From: Argyresthia goedartella
Lineage: Eukaryota > Arthropoda > Insecta > Lepidoptera > Argyresthiidae
DNA length: 64,000 nt
Assembly (NCBI GenBank): GCA_949825045.1
Contig: OX463810.1
Location: 33,490,201-33,554,200, forward strand
Direction of reading: 5' to 3'
Positions 21,016-32,525 of this stretch are shown here, in pieces (position 1 is the first letter of the stretch; every line of letters starts with the position of its first letter). Under the pieces are notes generated by a model. The model ran no database searches. It was not told where the DNA came from and saw only the letters and a program-made list of their open reading frames with translations. Position numbers and translations under genes: made by a program.

Positions 21016-21128
21016 ATGAGGGATCTTCCAACGCTTTCTACTTTTTAAGTTGGCTTAACATTGACAACTTATCCCGTTCGGAAACACGAATTCTCGCGCA
21101 AGCGTTCGATCACCGCATTTCATGCTAG
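21016..21128 (+). CDS. Putative terminal exon inside the TIR element
   Basis: It follows the acceptor TACTGATTTTAG. Continuing the phase of the preceding candidate gives DEGSSNAFYFLSW... and then a stop at 21126-21128. The last 75 nt lie in the palindrome at 21052-21168, so the natural 3' part of the exon may have been replaced by it. Confidence 0.3.
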
Positions 21129-21168
21129 CGTGGGAATTGTGTTTCCGTACATGATAGGTTGTCAATGT
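21052..21168. repeat. Short palindromic element
   Basis: ACATTGACAACTTATC at the left pairs with GATAGGTTGTCAATGT at the right, with further pairing of CGGAAACACGAATTC against GGAATTGTGTTTCCG. Nested in the TIR element. Confidence 0.6.
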
Positions 21169-21614
21169 CAAACCAATCCAATTAGTATAAACCCGCCAAG
21201 CACAGTTTGACACCTGTCAGGTAATTTTTAATCGTCGCTGAACCAGGGAGAGGAATCGCACTTGTCAGTGTGAAAATAACTTTATCTGAGCCGTTTGAAA
21301 ACGTTGCTCGGCAAGCTGTCGGGTAACAGTTCGTTTATCCTCGGTTTCACTCGGGTTATTTCCGAACGCTCTGGAGTAATTTTCGCATCACTATCACGGC
21401 TAATTTTTAACCGATCTCGAACGCATCCTAGGTATTAGTCAAGAGATGACGTTCTATTCGAAATTGAACGTCAATGCCGCGGGCTTATTACCTAAAATTC
21501 TGCAATCAGCAGCTATTGCGCAGTGATCGCGAATTCATCGCGCGGTCGTTTGCAATGTGTCATACCAAATTCGTATTATCTAAAGTGATCGCTCGCTAAT
21601 TGTTTGCTTTCCGC

Positions 21615-22132
21615 CAGTGTTGCCTGCCGCTAGGACAATCTAGTTTGTGGCTACATAAAAACAGTAAAGAGTTTTGTAAAAAAAAAACACTTTCGAAATG
21701 TGGCTAGAAGTGGCTAAATATATTCTATGACTATTGATAATATAACATTATTATCATAAACAATGATATCGTTTCGGTAAATTATTACAGGAGTAGAGTA
21801 CTTTGTACAAAACAAACGAGGCTCAATGTAAATAGTAATAACGTATATTTTCGTTCAATCGAATCTGAATTACGGAAAAAACATTCATTGGGGAAACGCT
21901 GATCAGAGATTACAACTGCGGCGCGGAGGGCGGAACGCGGCGGTGTTGCCTACTCAGTAAAAGGTCAAAAAAAAATCACAGATTTCTTTAAAATTTCATG
22001 CTCTCCGACTTCCAAAACTAATAATCTAAAAACACACCAAAAGTAGCTAGATGTAGCTAGATTCGTTTTGGTGGCAAAAACCGTTGAAAATCCTCTATAT
22101 CTAGCCACAAAGTGGCTAAAACGGCAACACTG
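21615..22132. mobile_element. hAT-like MITE
   Basis: 518 bp with 10-bp perfect terminal inverted repeats CAGTGTTGCC...GGCAACACTG and subterminal TGGCTA-rich inverted blocks. The flanking 8-mers CTTTCCGC (21607-21614) and TTTTCTGC (22133-22140) agree at 6 of 8 positions, as expected for a diverged 8-bp hAT duplication. No transposase. Confidence 0.6.
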
Positions 22133-22365
22133 TTTTCTGCTACTTGCAACAACAATGCACTTTTTAGTTTTGCGATTGCTCGCTAGAGGCAGCACCGTTG
22201 ACCGTTAGCTACACTCCGCTATTGTGACTTTTAACAGCAGAAATTGCGCAATCTTTGACGATTGCTTACTGTTTGCAAGATACGTAATAACCCCGCCGGT
22301 CGTAACATGCGGTTCCTGACCAAATCATAGAGAGATTAAAATATATGTTAGATAAAGCAGTGTAT

Positions 22366-23762
22366 ACAGGGTGGTCCAAAAGGTGACGTCCAAAATTTTT
22401 TTTTGATTTCTAATGCTTGGGTGTATCCGAAAATACCCCATGTATGTTCCGCGATTTTTAGCGGTTTAGAAGTTATATTTTTTTTAACTGATTTGCTAAT
22501 TTTATATCGGAGCAACTTAAAATGATCATAACTTTGTTAATAGTGAGATATTTTGTATCAATCTTTCTCTAAAATGATCTTCTTGAATCATTAATTCATA
22601 CTTTATAATCAATTTTACATCATTCTTCATTACAAGTTACCGAAAAAAGGGTCGAAAGTGAAATTTTTGGTGTGAGTACACTTTCTAAATTCTCTTAAAA
22701 TACAAAATGGCTGTATCATAAGTTAAAAACTTGAACAATTTATAAAACTTACCAAATAATAAAAATAAAAAGGTTCTTAATAGGCAATTTTTCGATGAAA
22801 ACGGCTTCCAAACTTATTTAGGTGAAAATGAGGTAAGAAAAAATGTTGTTCGAAAACATTGTTTTAGCTTTTTTATAGCCACCAATTATTAGTAAGGCAT
22901 GGTGATGATGATGAAATGATGATGATGAATGAAAAGCATCCAAATAATCTCAAATTAAACAATCAGTGATACATTTAAATAGTATTTTATGAAACTGTTG
23001 CATAATGAAGGGTATTACAAACCTACCTATTTACAAAAAAATACCAGAATTCGTACATACATGTCACACAACAAAACGTCAAAGTGGCCAAACCGCCAAA
23101 AACAAGCATATCACAGCGCATGCGCGGCGCAATGGCCCACAGTCATGAACTGTATAAAATCTCAGATTAATGAAACTCTTTGTTTTACTCTTCCTTCCTC
23201 CAAGTACACATGAAACACTGGCTTCCTTCCTTAATATAAAATATTGGCTGTCAAATAGGTAGTAAAAAAGTCCAGATTTCAAATGATCTTTTGGCGCGCG
23301 GTGATAGGTGGAACTAACACTTGATGACCAATAAGGAGTAAAAAATCTGTGATCTGTGTTGATGACAGATTCGTTGCATTGAGTTGCGTAGAGCTGGCGC
23401 CCACCTGGTCAGCCGAAATATCGTTGGAAGACAGTTGAAAAAAACTGTATCTTAATAAAAAATTGTTATTTTAAAATATTATTTTGTTTGAGAAATAAAC
23501 AACGTTGTTTCCGATCCCGATATTTTGAAACTACTCTCGCATTGTATCGGACTCCAATTTGCCTTACGACCGACCGAGATTATTTGAATGCTTTTTCATA
23601 ATCATCACCATGCCTTACTAATCATTGGTGGCCATAAAAAAGCTTAAACAATGTTTTCGAACAATATTTTTGCTTAGCTCATTTTCACCTAAATAAGTTT
23701 GGAAGCCGTTTTCATCGAGAAATTGCCTATTAAGAACCTTTCTATTTTTATTATTTGGTAAG
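22366..23762. mobile_element. Large inverted-repeat element, target of Polinton-A
   Basis: It starts near ACAGGGTGGTCC. 22746-22905 recurs as a reverse complement at 23600-23762 with about 90% identity, and the outer left arm (22366-22745) has no partner because the right arm stops exactly where Polinton-A begins. Between the arms is about 700 bp without coding signal, including a GATGAT microsatellite. The missing arm is predicted on the far side of Polinton-A. Confidence 0.7.
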
Positions 23763-23778
23763 AGTAGGTAACAATAGT

Positions 23779-23843
23779 ATGTTCTGGATCACATATCTAC
23801 AAGTGGTTTCCTACAGTAGACAAGATGTGATCCAGAACAAACA
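23779..23843. repeat. Hairpin near the Polinton-A tip
   Basis: GTTCTGGATCACAT and ATGTGATCCAGAAC form a perfect 14-bp stem around a roughly 35-nt loop, about 20 bp from the element end. It is absent from Polinton-B, whose tip has 90-bp repeats instead. Confidence 0.6.
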
Positions 23844-23957
23844 ATGGGGTTTTCTAATCGTTGGACGGACGGATCGCTGATTTGTGAATTCGCAACGGAA
23901 ATATCTAAAAGCGTTTCATAGGGTTTACCGATCAATTCCAAAAATATAATCACTCAT

Positions 23958-24489
23958 TGGTCCGTCTTCCGGCTAATACAATGTGGTACTCATTTTACGT
24001 ACCACACTTGCATCCAATCAAACAGTTTCGCAAATAAAATGAATAAATTAGGTAGATTGGATGTAAAAACCTATAATCACTCGTTGGTCCGTCTACCGGC
24101 TAATACAATGTGGTACTCATTTAACGTACCACACTTGCATCCAGACAAGTAATTTAATAAGCTTTTAAAAACAATTCCAAAAATATAATTACTCATTGGT
24201 CCGTCTACCGGCTAATACAATGTGGTACTCATTTTCCGTACCACACTTGCATCCAATCAAATGGTTATAAGCTTTGTACACTATTTTCAACTTACCATTT
24301 CTCTGCACAGCAACACAAACTACTTTACACTTTGATTTCGACATAGGTAAATGTCTACACTCGAGTTATCATTATCACTATTAGTTAGTTTATCCACTAA
24401 AGAGTTATTGAAAACTTCAAATCTTTGTTTGGTCCGTCTCCCGGCTAATACCAGGTAGTCCTCCTTTTATGAACTACCCTAGTATCCAA
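23958..24489. repeat. Subterminal hairpin repeats, Polinton-A outer cluster
   Basis: Four units of about 60 bp (starting 23958, 24085, 24197 and 24430). Each runs GGTCCGTCT.CCGGCTAATAC, then a hairpin, then CTTGCATCCA or CTAGTATCCA. Three have the stem GTGGTAC/GTACCAC (one with a loop-proximal mismatch at 24236). The fourth has the different stem GGTAGT/ACTACC. Confidence 0.8.
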
Positions 24490-25875
24490 ACAACTATTCT
24501 AAAGTTTTTAAAATAGCACAGAGATCATTAATGCATAATAATCCAGAAAATATGTCTGATTTACTAATCCCAACCAGATCTGCTTTGTATTTCTTGAAAG
24601 CCTTGCTCACAGGGAGTTTTGTAATCGAGTTAGACATAATTTCATGGATTAATTATACACAACGCCTCCAGCAGCTTTGCTTCGCACTAATAAAATGATT
24701 CCATTTCAAGTTATATTTACAAGTACAAGTGTTACTTATACTGATCTACTTAGTTGGGGTGATCGCATTGCTCTAACTCTAATCGAAACATAATCCGATT
24801 TTTTCCCTAACGATGCTTGATTTCTGTTAGGCGATGAACCTGCATCTTATCGTTGGTTCTTCTTTTTTTACACAGATGATATGATGATGAACGTAGCTGT
24901 AGGATTCTTCAGTGTGATCCTGCAGATATGGATACATATACATATAACCACAGATACTATAACCACATGTATAGCGCAACGTCTTTTCCCATGCGGTGTG
25001 GTTTAAACTACTTATTCAATACCCCATTATGCGTGATAAGGCCTAACCCAATGCCATAGTTCTGTTTGTCAATATCGGTTTGGAAGAAAATAAAAAAATA
25101 TGCGGAAACCCTAATTTAATTTGCTTACATATAACTTTGCAATCGGCGGATGACGGTCTCACGTTACCGATTGTCGCTATGTCGTAACAATTAATTTATT
25201 TTATTTTACCTCTTTTATTTTCTGCGTAGTTGTATTTTTCACCGCGCGTGTGCATATTTCTACAGGGTGTAGAAGAGCACATTATATTATGTTAATTATA
25301 GTCAAGTTTATTTTAATCGTATATAAATTTGCAACATACTAGGTTGTTGTTACTAGGTAGGGGTAAACGCAAGGAATGGTTTATTAATTCTTGTGGGGGT
25401 ATAATTGAACCATAAGTAAAGGTGTTCAAATGATATTCTCTCTCAGTTGTCTGTAAAACATCAAGTCTTATGTGATACATATCTGAAACATGTAATCACG
25501 TTTTAGATGAAATTATGAACATATTTCTGAACAATTTGTCATGAATCCAGTTTTTCATATGGTTAGAAAGTCATCAATCAAACTCGTCTACATTATTACA
25601 CCCTGTACTGTACATTACTTGCATGCTCATCATTTATTTCCAATAAAACGGCCAAAATTGAAAGGAAAATTATCAATTGATTTGTACCATTGGTAGTAAC
25701 AGCAAGCTACAGACGTCACCGCTAGTGCTCGCTCTGCAGGTCCACCGCGCCCCGTCTTCACTGCGCCACTATCATGTTAGTAAGTTTTTTAAAGTTATTT
25801 TTATAGACATAGTTCTCGACTAATTGTATGTTTTTTGTTTTGCTTAAATGGTGGTGCACAAAGCTTATAACTATT
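24490..25875. other. Non-coding arm shared with Polinton-B
   Basis: It corresponds in reverse order to 49802-51215. It contains a conserved block at 25670-25800 with a GTAAGTTTTTT donor directly after a possible start codon (ATGTTA, about 25774). This is probably the promoter and first exon of the multi-exon gene. Confidence 0.5.
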
Positions 25876-26045
25876 TGTTTGGATACTAGGGTAGTTCATT
25901 AAAGGAGAACTACCTGGTATAAGCCTGAAGACGGCCCAAATGAGTGGTTATAGCTTATTCGAAAAGCTTTATAACCTGTTTGGATGCAAGTGTAGTACGT
26001 AAAATGAGTACTACATTGTATTAGCCGGCAGACGGATCAAATGGG
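25876..26045. repeat. Subterminal hairpin repeats, Polinton-A inner pair
   Basis: Two units in inverted orientation relative to the outer cluster, one with the GGTAGTTC/GAACTACC stem type and one with the TGTAGTAC/GTACTACA type. They match the pair at 49629-49801. Confidence 0.8.
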
Positions 26046-26223
26046 TTATAATAGTTATGTTTAGCGAATAAACCTACCATGTAATTATTTGATATCTTAC
26101 TAGTCTGGTTCATGTCTCACGTTTTACATTGTAACTAATTAATCTTAGATACTGCAAGAGTGTTGGTAAGCTATAGTTTAGTTTTATTTGCTCATTTACC
26201 TACATATGTACTTATGTTTTTAG

Positions 26224-27302
26224 GTCGGACTCATGAGTATTATTCGAAGAAGGCTGCAACTAATGAGAAGCGAAACTCATTTGAAACAGACGACGTGACT
26301 GTTTTCGCGAGGTAAATAATTTTATTAGATATTGTTTTATGTCATTAAAAAGTATCCGCATCAGGTAAGTTAACCTGTTAGGTACCTTAGGAAACTAATT
26401 CGCTTTTATTATTTACAGCAACAAAAAGAAAGTTAATGCGAAACCAGCAACAGCAGCGTGCTGCTGAATCGGACGAGGAGTCGGTGATTGTGAGGTAATT
26501 TATTATGACTTACAAGTTTAGATTTTGATACTTTACATTTTGCAAATGAAATAACTGTGATGTTTTTATTTTTAGGAACAAAGGTAAAGTTCCCGCCAAG
26601 CCAACAACATCGAAGCGCCGTCGTGCGGAATCTGACGACGATACTGTATCAAGGTGAATACTTTTAATTGATTTGATTACTTACTAAGTATTATTATTCT
26701 AGAGTCGAACGCAGATAGCACGAGCATTATCAGATAAGAGTTATGTGTGTCCCTATGTACTTTTTTATTTTCTCACAATTTAAGTATGTGTCAATGTTAC
26801 ATCTTCAAAACTAAAGTCCTATATATTATACAGTTACATATACATACAATAACCTTTGTCTTTGTTTCACAGACGCAAACCGCAAAAGGAAGTCAAGCCT
26901 CCAGCCAAACGCAAGGTGCAACAGAGTGCTGCTAAGAAGACAGAGGAGAGTTGGCGCGCTTTCGACTCCGAGAGCGAGGACGAAACGATCTGCAAGGAGG
27001 CACAGCTGAAGTCTTCGTACTCTAAGCGCGTTGCAGACGGCGTCGTGCGGCGAAGCATACAACTGGAGGGGGACCTCTACCTAGACCTCAAACTGTACCA
27101 GGTGGCAGACATCAAAGACGTGGATCCTCGCAAACGATACGAGAAGGCGGTGCTGGCGTTGAAGTTTCAGGCCAACTTCGACTCGCCAGAGCTGGGAGTC
27201 CTGCGGCAGCTCCTGAAACTCGCCAGAGCTGGGAGTCCTGCGGCAGCTCCTGAAAAGCTGCAGACGTTCCTTCACGGAGGAGGGAAGTTTCTTCCCAGAT
27301 AA
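26224..27302 (+). pseudogene. Multi-exon basic protein gene of Polinton-A, broken
   Basis: Exons bounded by consensus signals lie at 26224-26311, 26419-26494, 26576-26653 and 26873-27302. The short ones encode NK+KVPAKP-type basic peptides followed by acidic ESDEE/ESDDD; the last encodes a conserved domain (SYSKRVADGVVRRSI, DLKLYQVADIKD, RKRYEKAVLALK). Compared with the copy at 48097-49455, exon 1 is 88 rather than 87 nt and exon 2 has a frameshift leading to a stop, so the copy is dead. A 36-bp tandem duplication lies at 27182-27253 in the last exon. Function unknown; nuclear targeting is plausible from the Lys/Arg clusters. Confidence 0.75.
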
Positions 27303-27538
27303 GAACTAAGATAAGGATTAGATTTAAGTTATTTCTGATACAGAATTTTAATAAAATACTTTAAATACCATGTTTATTTTTGACTTATTAGGCAGGTATC
27401 TTTTATTGTAGACCTCACGAAAGAGTTTAGGTAGTTCCATTCTTAGAAGTTAGTACTGACGTTAGGTATTACTAATTCTCATTGGTTAGCTAAGCATACA
27501 TACTTATTTTAAAGTTATACAGTAGATGTTGAAGTGAA
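27303..27538. other. Intergenic, Polinton-A
   Basis: Contains an AATAAA-type signal near 27348 (TTTTAATAAAATAC) that would end the upstream gene. Confidence 0.45.
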
Positions 27539-27615
27539 ACACAAGGCATTCGGACATGAACTGATTTATTGTTTATCACCTACCCACACATGTATATTAT
27601 TATTATATTACTACA
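27539..27615 (-). repeat. mag 3' LTR
   Basis: 77 bp, beginning TGTAGTAATA on the - strand; pairs with 32042-32118. Confidence 0.85.
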
Positions 27616-27844
27616 TCTCCCTTATTAATATTTTTAAAGTAAAGTTTTTGTGATAAATCATTTATACACGATTTCCTATAGCTACCCATAACCACATAAT
27701 GCTATACCATATCTAATTTTTCCTACACCTCTTTATTTCGTTTTTTTCTTTTTTTATTTTTGATTTTCATATCTAAACTTTACTTAACATAATCTAAACT
27801 TAAATGTGAGTAAGTATATAAAAAAAACAATATTTGGATATTAG

Positions 27845-30800
27845 TTAAATAGATTTAATTTTTTCTTTAGCTTTAATAGCCGCAGCCCTTTTGGTTGCCG
27901 CTGCTGGTGGCTCATCCAGAGCCACGGGAGCATTCGGCACTAGTCGGATTGGCTCATCGGGTGCTACAGCTATTTCTAATTGTGATTCATTATCAACATC
28001 GTCGTATTCGCTTGAGTCACTGTCATCATTCAATGTCTGCGTGTGTGATGATGATGACGATGCTGATTGAATATTCTTTTTTATAAGATGCCTCCTATTT
28101 CGCCGATACTGTGTACCGCATGCGTCTGCAACAAAATAGGAACGTGGTTGTTGCGCATGCGCAATAACTCGCATTGTTTTCCTATTGTTTCCGTCTACGG
28201 CTACAACTTCGTCTCCGGGTTGCAACACAGGAAGGTTACGGGCGCGCTTGTCATACAATTCTTTTGAGTGGTGTTGGTTTGACAAGATGCGATCATAATC
28301 AGCTGTGTTGTTGCGTTCGGGTTGCAGCTTACCTACGTGCGACGGTAGTCGAGTATTCAGTCTGCGTCCCATGAGCAGCTGAGCGGGTGATGCAATGCCG
28401 TCACGTGGTGTTGCCCGATAGTTCAACAACCCTAAGTAAAAATCTGTCCCAGTTAAAACCGACTTTTTTAACATTGATTTTATTGTACGCACTGCGCGTT
28501 CACTTCGACCATTTGATTGAGGGTAGTTGGGGGACGAAGTCGTATGAGTGAATCCCCAAAGTTGCAATCTTAGCAAAGTTGTGAAATTCTTTTGCAGAGT
28601 AAGCCGGACCGTTGTCGGTGATTAATTCTGATACTATCCCATGTCTCGCGAACTGTTCCTTCATTGCTAATATCGCTGACTTCGTGCCTATATTTTTGAG
28701 GGCGTTCACCTCGAAAAAATTAGAAAGGTAGTCTACCATGATTAAAAAGTACTTCTTTTGATACTCAAATATATCAGAGCCTACTTTGGTCCACGGCAAA
28801 GCTGGAATGTCGTGCGGGATCATCGGCTCGCGCTGCGGCCGCGCCGCCAACTGCGAGCAGGCCGCGCACCGGCGCACAGCTGACTCGACGTCACGAGACA
28901 TGCCCGGCCAGTCCGTCTTCGAGGTGATCCTCGCGCGCGCGCCTTTTGCAGCGATCTATGCCCAGGTGGCCTTCGTGTACCCGTGCTACCATTTCCGACC
29001 TTAATGTGCGCGGTATAAATACCAAATCGCCTTTAAACAATACTCCGTCAATGTATTGGTATTAGCTCCCTATACTCCCAATGAGAACGCGCACTCTCGT
29101 CAACATTGTATTTGTTTATAGGCCAACCGGTTTTTACCTATTCTAATATAATTTGAGACTCCTTATCACGATTTGTATGTTCTCGGACTAATGACATTTT
29201 CTCGTCACTAAATCTTACGTTTTCCAACAAAAATATTGATTGATCAGTGACATACCGCGAAACGTTATCGTGCATCAACTCTGGCAGTGGAGCGCGCGAC
29301 AATGTGTCCGCAACATACATATACTTGCCAGGTTTGTATACCTTTGATATCACACGCCTGGAGACGTAACATCATAGGCTGTAATCTGGCTGGAACGGAA
29401 TCCAGCGACTTCTTGAACAAACTTTCTAGCGGTTTGTGGTCTGTTTCCACCGTGACGTCACTTATACCAAATAAATATTGGTGAATTATTTCAACCGCAA
29501 ACACTATAGCGAGCATTTCCTTTTCGATCTGCGCATAACGCTTCTGCGTGTCGGTGAGTGTGGCGGACGCGAACTCGACCGGCCGCCCGCCCTGCAGCAG
29601 CGCCGCGCCCACCGCGTGCGAGCTGGCGTCCACCGTCAGCAGCGCGGGTTGCTCGGCCGCGAACAGCGCCAGCACCGGCGCCGCGCACAATTCTGTCTTC
29701 ATCTGCTCCACCACATGGGTGTGAACCGAGTCCCATAACCATTCGCTGTCCTTTTTGAGCAGACCTCGCAGGGGAGCGACTTTCTCTGAATAATTCGGTA
29801 TGAATTTTGACAAATAGTTTACCATTCCGAGTAATCGCTCAAGTGCCTGCCTGTCCTGTAGTATAGGTAACTCTATTATTGCTTTTAACTTAGTTGTGTC
29901 TATTTTCAAGCCTTCTGAGCTGAATGTATGACCGAGATACGTTACTTCGTTCACGCAAAATTCACACTTCTCATCATTAAACTTTATACCTACTTCCCGA
30001 GCACGATCTAATAAACTCTTCAATCGTGCATCATGCTCCGTCTTCGTGCGACCCCATACTATTATGTCATCCACGAATGAATCTACTCCCTCTAAGTCCT
30101 CAAGTATATGCCTAACCCTCGCGTGGAACACCTCACTAGCTGAGTTGATGCCGTAAGGTAAGCGTAGAAATTGGTACCTGCCAAACGGAGTCCCAAATGT
30201 ACACAGCTCAGCGCTCACTTCATCGAGTTGAAGCATCCAAAACCCACAGCGCGCGTCTAGCTTACTGAAATAGCATGCGCCCTTCAGCTTAGTGGCTATA
30301 TCCGTTAACGTTGGCAAAGGATAATGTTGACGTCGAATAACTTTATTGAGAGGCCGCGGATCTAAGCATAAACGAAGACTACCGTTCTTTTTTGCTGCTA
30401 TCACAATAGCATTTACCCATTGGGTCGGGTGTGATACTTTTCTTATCACGCCAAGGTTCTCCATTCGTGTGAGCTCATCTAGCAATCTATCTCGAATACC
30501 TACAGGTATCTTTCGCACGGGACACACAGTCGGACACGCGTCAGGCTGGATTGGTATTCTATACTGCCCTGGCAGTTTTCCTAAACCCTTAAATAAATCT
30601 TTGTAGCTATCTATGTTCACAGTATATATCCGCTTAACTAGATTTAACTGGTCACATGCGTGCTTGCCTATTATACTTTGACATGCATAGTCTGCAATAA
30701 CAAAGCGTAAATTATAATCACTATTTTTATAAATACATCTTAGCATACAAGAGCCAGCAATGTTTATGTATTTGCTACAAAATGACTGGGCTTTAGTACA

Positions 30801-31064
30801 ATCTGGTTGTATGTCACAGACTGAATAGCCTAATTTTATAAAATTACTCTTTGACATCACATTTAAATCAGAGCCGGTGTCTAGCTTGAATTTAACAATA
30901 CGCTCTGCCCTATTACATAGTAATGTCAAAAATTCATACCATTTTAAGTCCTTGCTCTTATTGTCCATATCGTCCACAGCTGAAATGTAGAAAAGAGAGC
31001 CATCGTCGTCGTCGTCGTCGACTAATTCGTACACTTTTTTAGAAGCGTTATGAATAGCACACAT
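27845..31064 (-). pseudogene. pol: mag pol, broken
   Basis: From 31064 are a protease (FKLDTGSDLNVMS), an RT with FVDDIIVWG in place of the usual YxDD, and RNase H (LTVDASSHAVGA, QIEKEMLAI, ETDHKPLESLF). Frame breaks fall near 29340, a stop at 29138-29140, and more shifts occur before 28901. The integrase core is split near 28500-28576 (DIFEYQKKYF and ITDNGPAY, then NGRSERAVRTIK). The C-terminal domain extends to 27845 and ends in an acidic, Ser-rich tail. Non-functional. Confidence 0.85.
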
Positions 31065-31915
31065 CTTTTATAATGACCATTTGCACCACACGAAAAGCAC
31101 TTCGTATACCTAGCCACACAATTAGAATTGTCGTCACAGTGGGCACTACCGCAAGCCATGCAGCACCGCAGCGAGTCAGCAGCAGCCCGGCTGCCCCCGG
31201 CAGCCGCCGCCGCGCTCAAACCGCCAACGCCGGGGGCGGCGCCCGCCACGCCTGCCCGCTGACCGCGCGCCCCGCACCGACCGCCGCGCGCGCCGCGTCG
31301 TATACCGTGAGGAGACCACACGGCGTCCACGCTCAGTGAATTCCCCGCATCACCAGATCCTTTCACGCCGTCTATCTGTCGGCCGTCCTCGCTCGACAAT
31401 TCTTTTGACTGGCAGATTTTCACTGCCTTCTCAAGAGTGAGTTCATCCGTCCGAAGCAATCGGTCTCGCACCGCGCCGTCCGTTATGCCACACACAATAC
31501 GATCACGTAGCAATCCGTCTTCGAGGTGTTCAAATTCACACTCTTTACTCAAAAGTTTGAGTGCCGTGACATACTCGTCGACGCTCTCCCCAGCTTCTTG
31601 ATTTCTTGTAAAGAATTTGAAATGCACCATAATCACGTTTGTTTTTGTCCCAAAATGGTCGTTGAAACGTTGGATCAGTTTATTGATGTCTTCGCGTTCT
31701 TCTTCTTTCACGAACCGAAATGTGGAATATACATCGTATCCATCGGGACCAATAAGATTGATCAACAAACTCGCTTGCACGTCACTCGGCTCTTTGTAGA
31801 CACCAGAGGCCTTTAAAAACACTTGAAACTGCTTCAACCATTTTCGCCAGGAGTCAGCGCGACTCGCGGGGCTCCCTTGCAGGACTAGTTCTACTGGTGG
31901 ACGCGCGTGCTCCAT
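31022..31915 (-). CDS. gag: mag gag
   Basis: 297 residues beginning MEHARPPVELVLQG. The retrotransposon gag core covers about 20-170 (WRKWLKQFQVFLKASG...ETVDEYV-type region, here GESVDEYVTAL). A low-complexity Gly/Ala/Arg segment lies at about 205-250. Cys/His fingers follow (CMACGSAHCDDNSNC and CFSCGANGHYKRC). It overlaps pol by 43 nt in another frame, as expected for ribosomal frameshifting. The last residues beyond the finger (FITLLKKCTN) may be the unshifted end. The frame is open. Confidence 0.8.
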   Translation of the reverse strand: MEHARPPVELVLQGSPASRADSWRKWLKQFQVFLKASGVYKEPSDVQASLLINLIGPDGYDVYSTFRFVKEEEREDINKLIQRFNDHFGTKTNVIMVHFKFFTRNQEAGESVDEYVTALKLLSKECEFEHLEDGLLRDRIVCGITDGAVRDRLLRTDELTLEKAVKICQSKELSSEDGRQIDGVKGSGDAGNSLSVDAVWSPHGIRRGARGGRCGARGQRAGVAGAAPGVGGLSAAAAAGGSRAAADSLRCCMACGSAHCDDNSNCVARYTKCFSCGANGHYKRCVLFITLLKKCTN

Positions 31916-32041
31916 TGTTTACAACACGTAATTAACCGTAGCTCGATTGATTCTAATATTTTCTTGACACTAAACTGCTTTCGACCGTAAATAGCGATTA
32001 ATTTCACCCACCGCTGCCACCATGAAGTCATGAAGTCAACC

Positions 32042-32118
32042 ACACAAGGCATTCGGACATGAACTGATTTATTGTTTATCACCTACCCACACTTGTATAT
32101 TATTATTATATTACTACA
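32042..32118 (-). repeat. mag 5' LTR
   Basis: Pairs with 27539-27615. Directly inside it on the - strand is TGGTTGACTTCATGAC and a little further TGGTGGCAGCGGTGGG, either of which could serve as primer-binding site. Confidence 0.8.
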
Positions 32119-32138
32119 GATATTACTTAGTTATTCAT

Positions 32139-32309
32139 ATGATCAAGATGTCTAATAATAGATTAGTTTATTGTACATCCTGTGATGTATCTATGAAAAG
32201 TAAAAGTTTTTCAGCCCTTTTGCGTAGTACTGTGCACAAAAATAACAGTGCTATTAGTAAGGGTAAGGGTATCGAGAAATTATCAAGTGCATTCCGCAGT
32301 AGAATCGCA
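32139..32309 (+). pseudogene. PolB: Polinton-A DNA polymerase, N-terminal fragment
   Basis: The first about 57 codons of the protein-primed polymerase, starting at ATG 32139. They include the Cys2-His2 finger (CTSC...H.....H) and match the start of the copy at 47831. The frame is cut at 32309 by the LINE and resumes at 54112. TCGCA is present at 32305-32309 and 54107-54111. Confidence 0.88.
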
Positions 32310-32525
32310 AATCAAATCAAATCAAATGTTTTTATTTGTCAAACATAGGTACATAAGGTTATTATATTATGGTAAAGATCACTATGTTTCGCCACAGGGC
32401 ATACAAATATTTCCTATAACTGGGTAGTACATGCAGCAATAATTTTATCTTAGTTTACTCTATGCATGCATGTATTTAGTAACCAATTTGACGCAAGCCA
32501 AAGGTCCATGTTTATTTTTATTACA

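Larger units (their letters stand above)
20523..21392. mobile_element. Long-TIR element enclosing an exon-like pair
   Basis: The first about 200 bp (20523-20730) recur as a reverse complement at 21185-21392 with about 85% identity by eye, starting AGTGATGCGAAAATTAC. No transposase is present. No clear target duplication was found. The middle contains an exon-intron-exon-like pair (20873-20906, 21016-21128) and an inner palindrome. Confidence 0.7.
27539..32118 (-). mobile_element. mag-type Ty3/gypsy retrotransposon
   Basis: 4.58 kb with 77-bp LTRs (27539-27615 and 32042-32118) that are nearly identical. A polypurine tract AATAAGGGAGA precedes the 3' LTR start TGTAGT (27616-27626, - strand). 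Very short LTRs and this length match what I recall of the Bombyx mag element. It lies between the multi-exon gene and the polymerase of Polinton-A, where Polinton-B has 266 bp. No clear target duplication. Coding parts are frameshifted. Confidence 0.85.

Noticed and set aside
21965..22195. 76-codon - strand frame
   Set aside because: Lies mostly inside the hAT-like MITE and has no recognisable domain.
23958..24489. CRISPR-like array
   Set aside because: Units are hairpins at irregular spacing in an insect-type genome, without spacers of constant length or cas genes.
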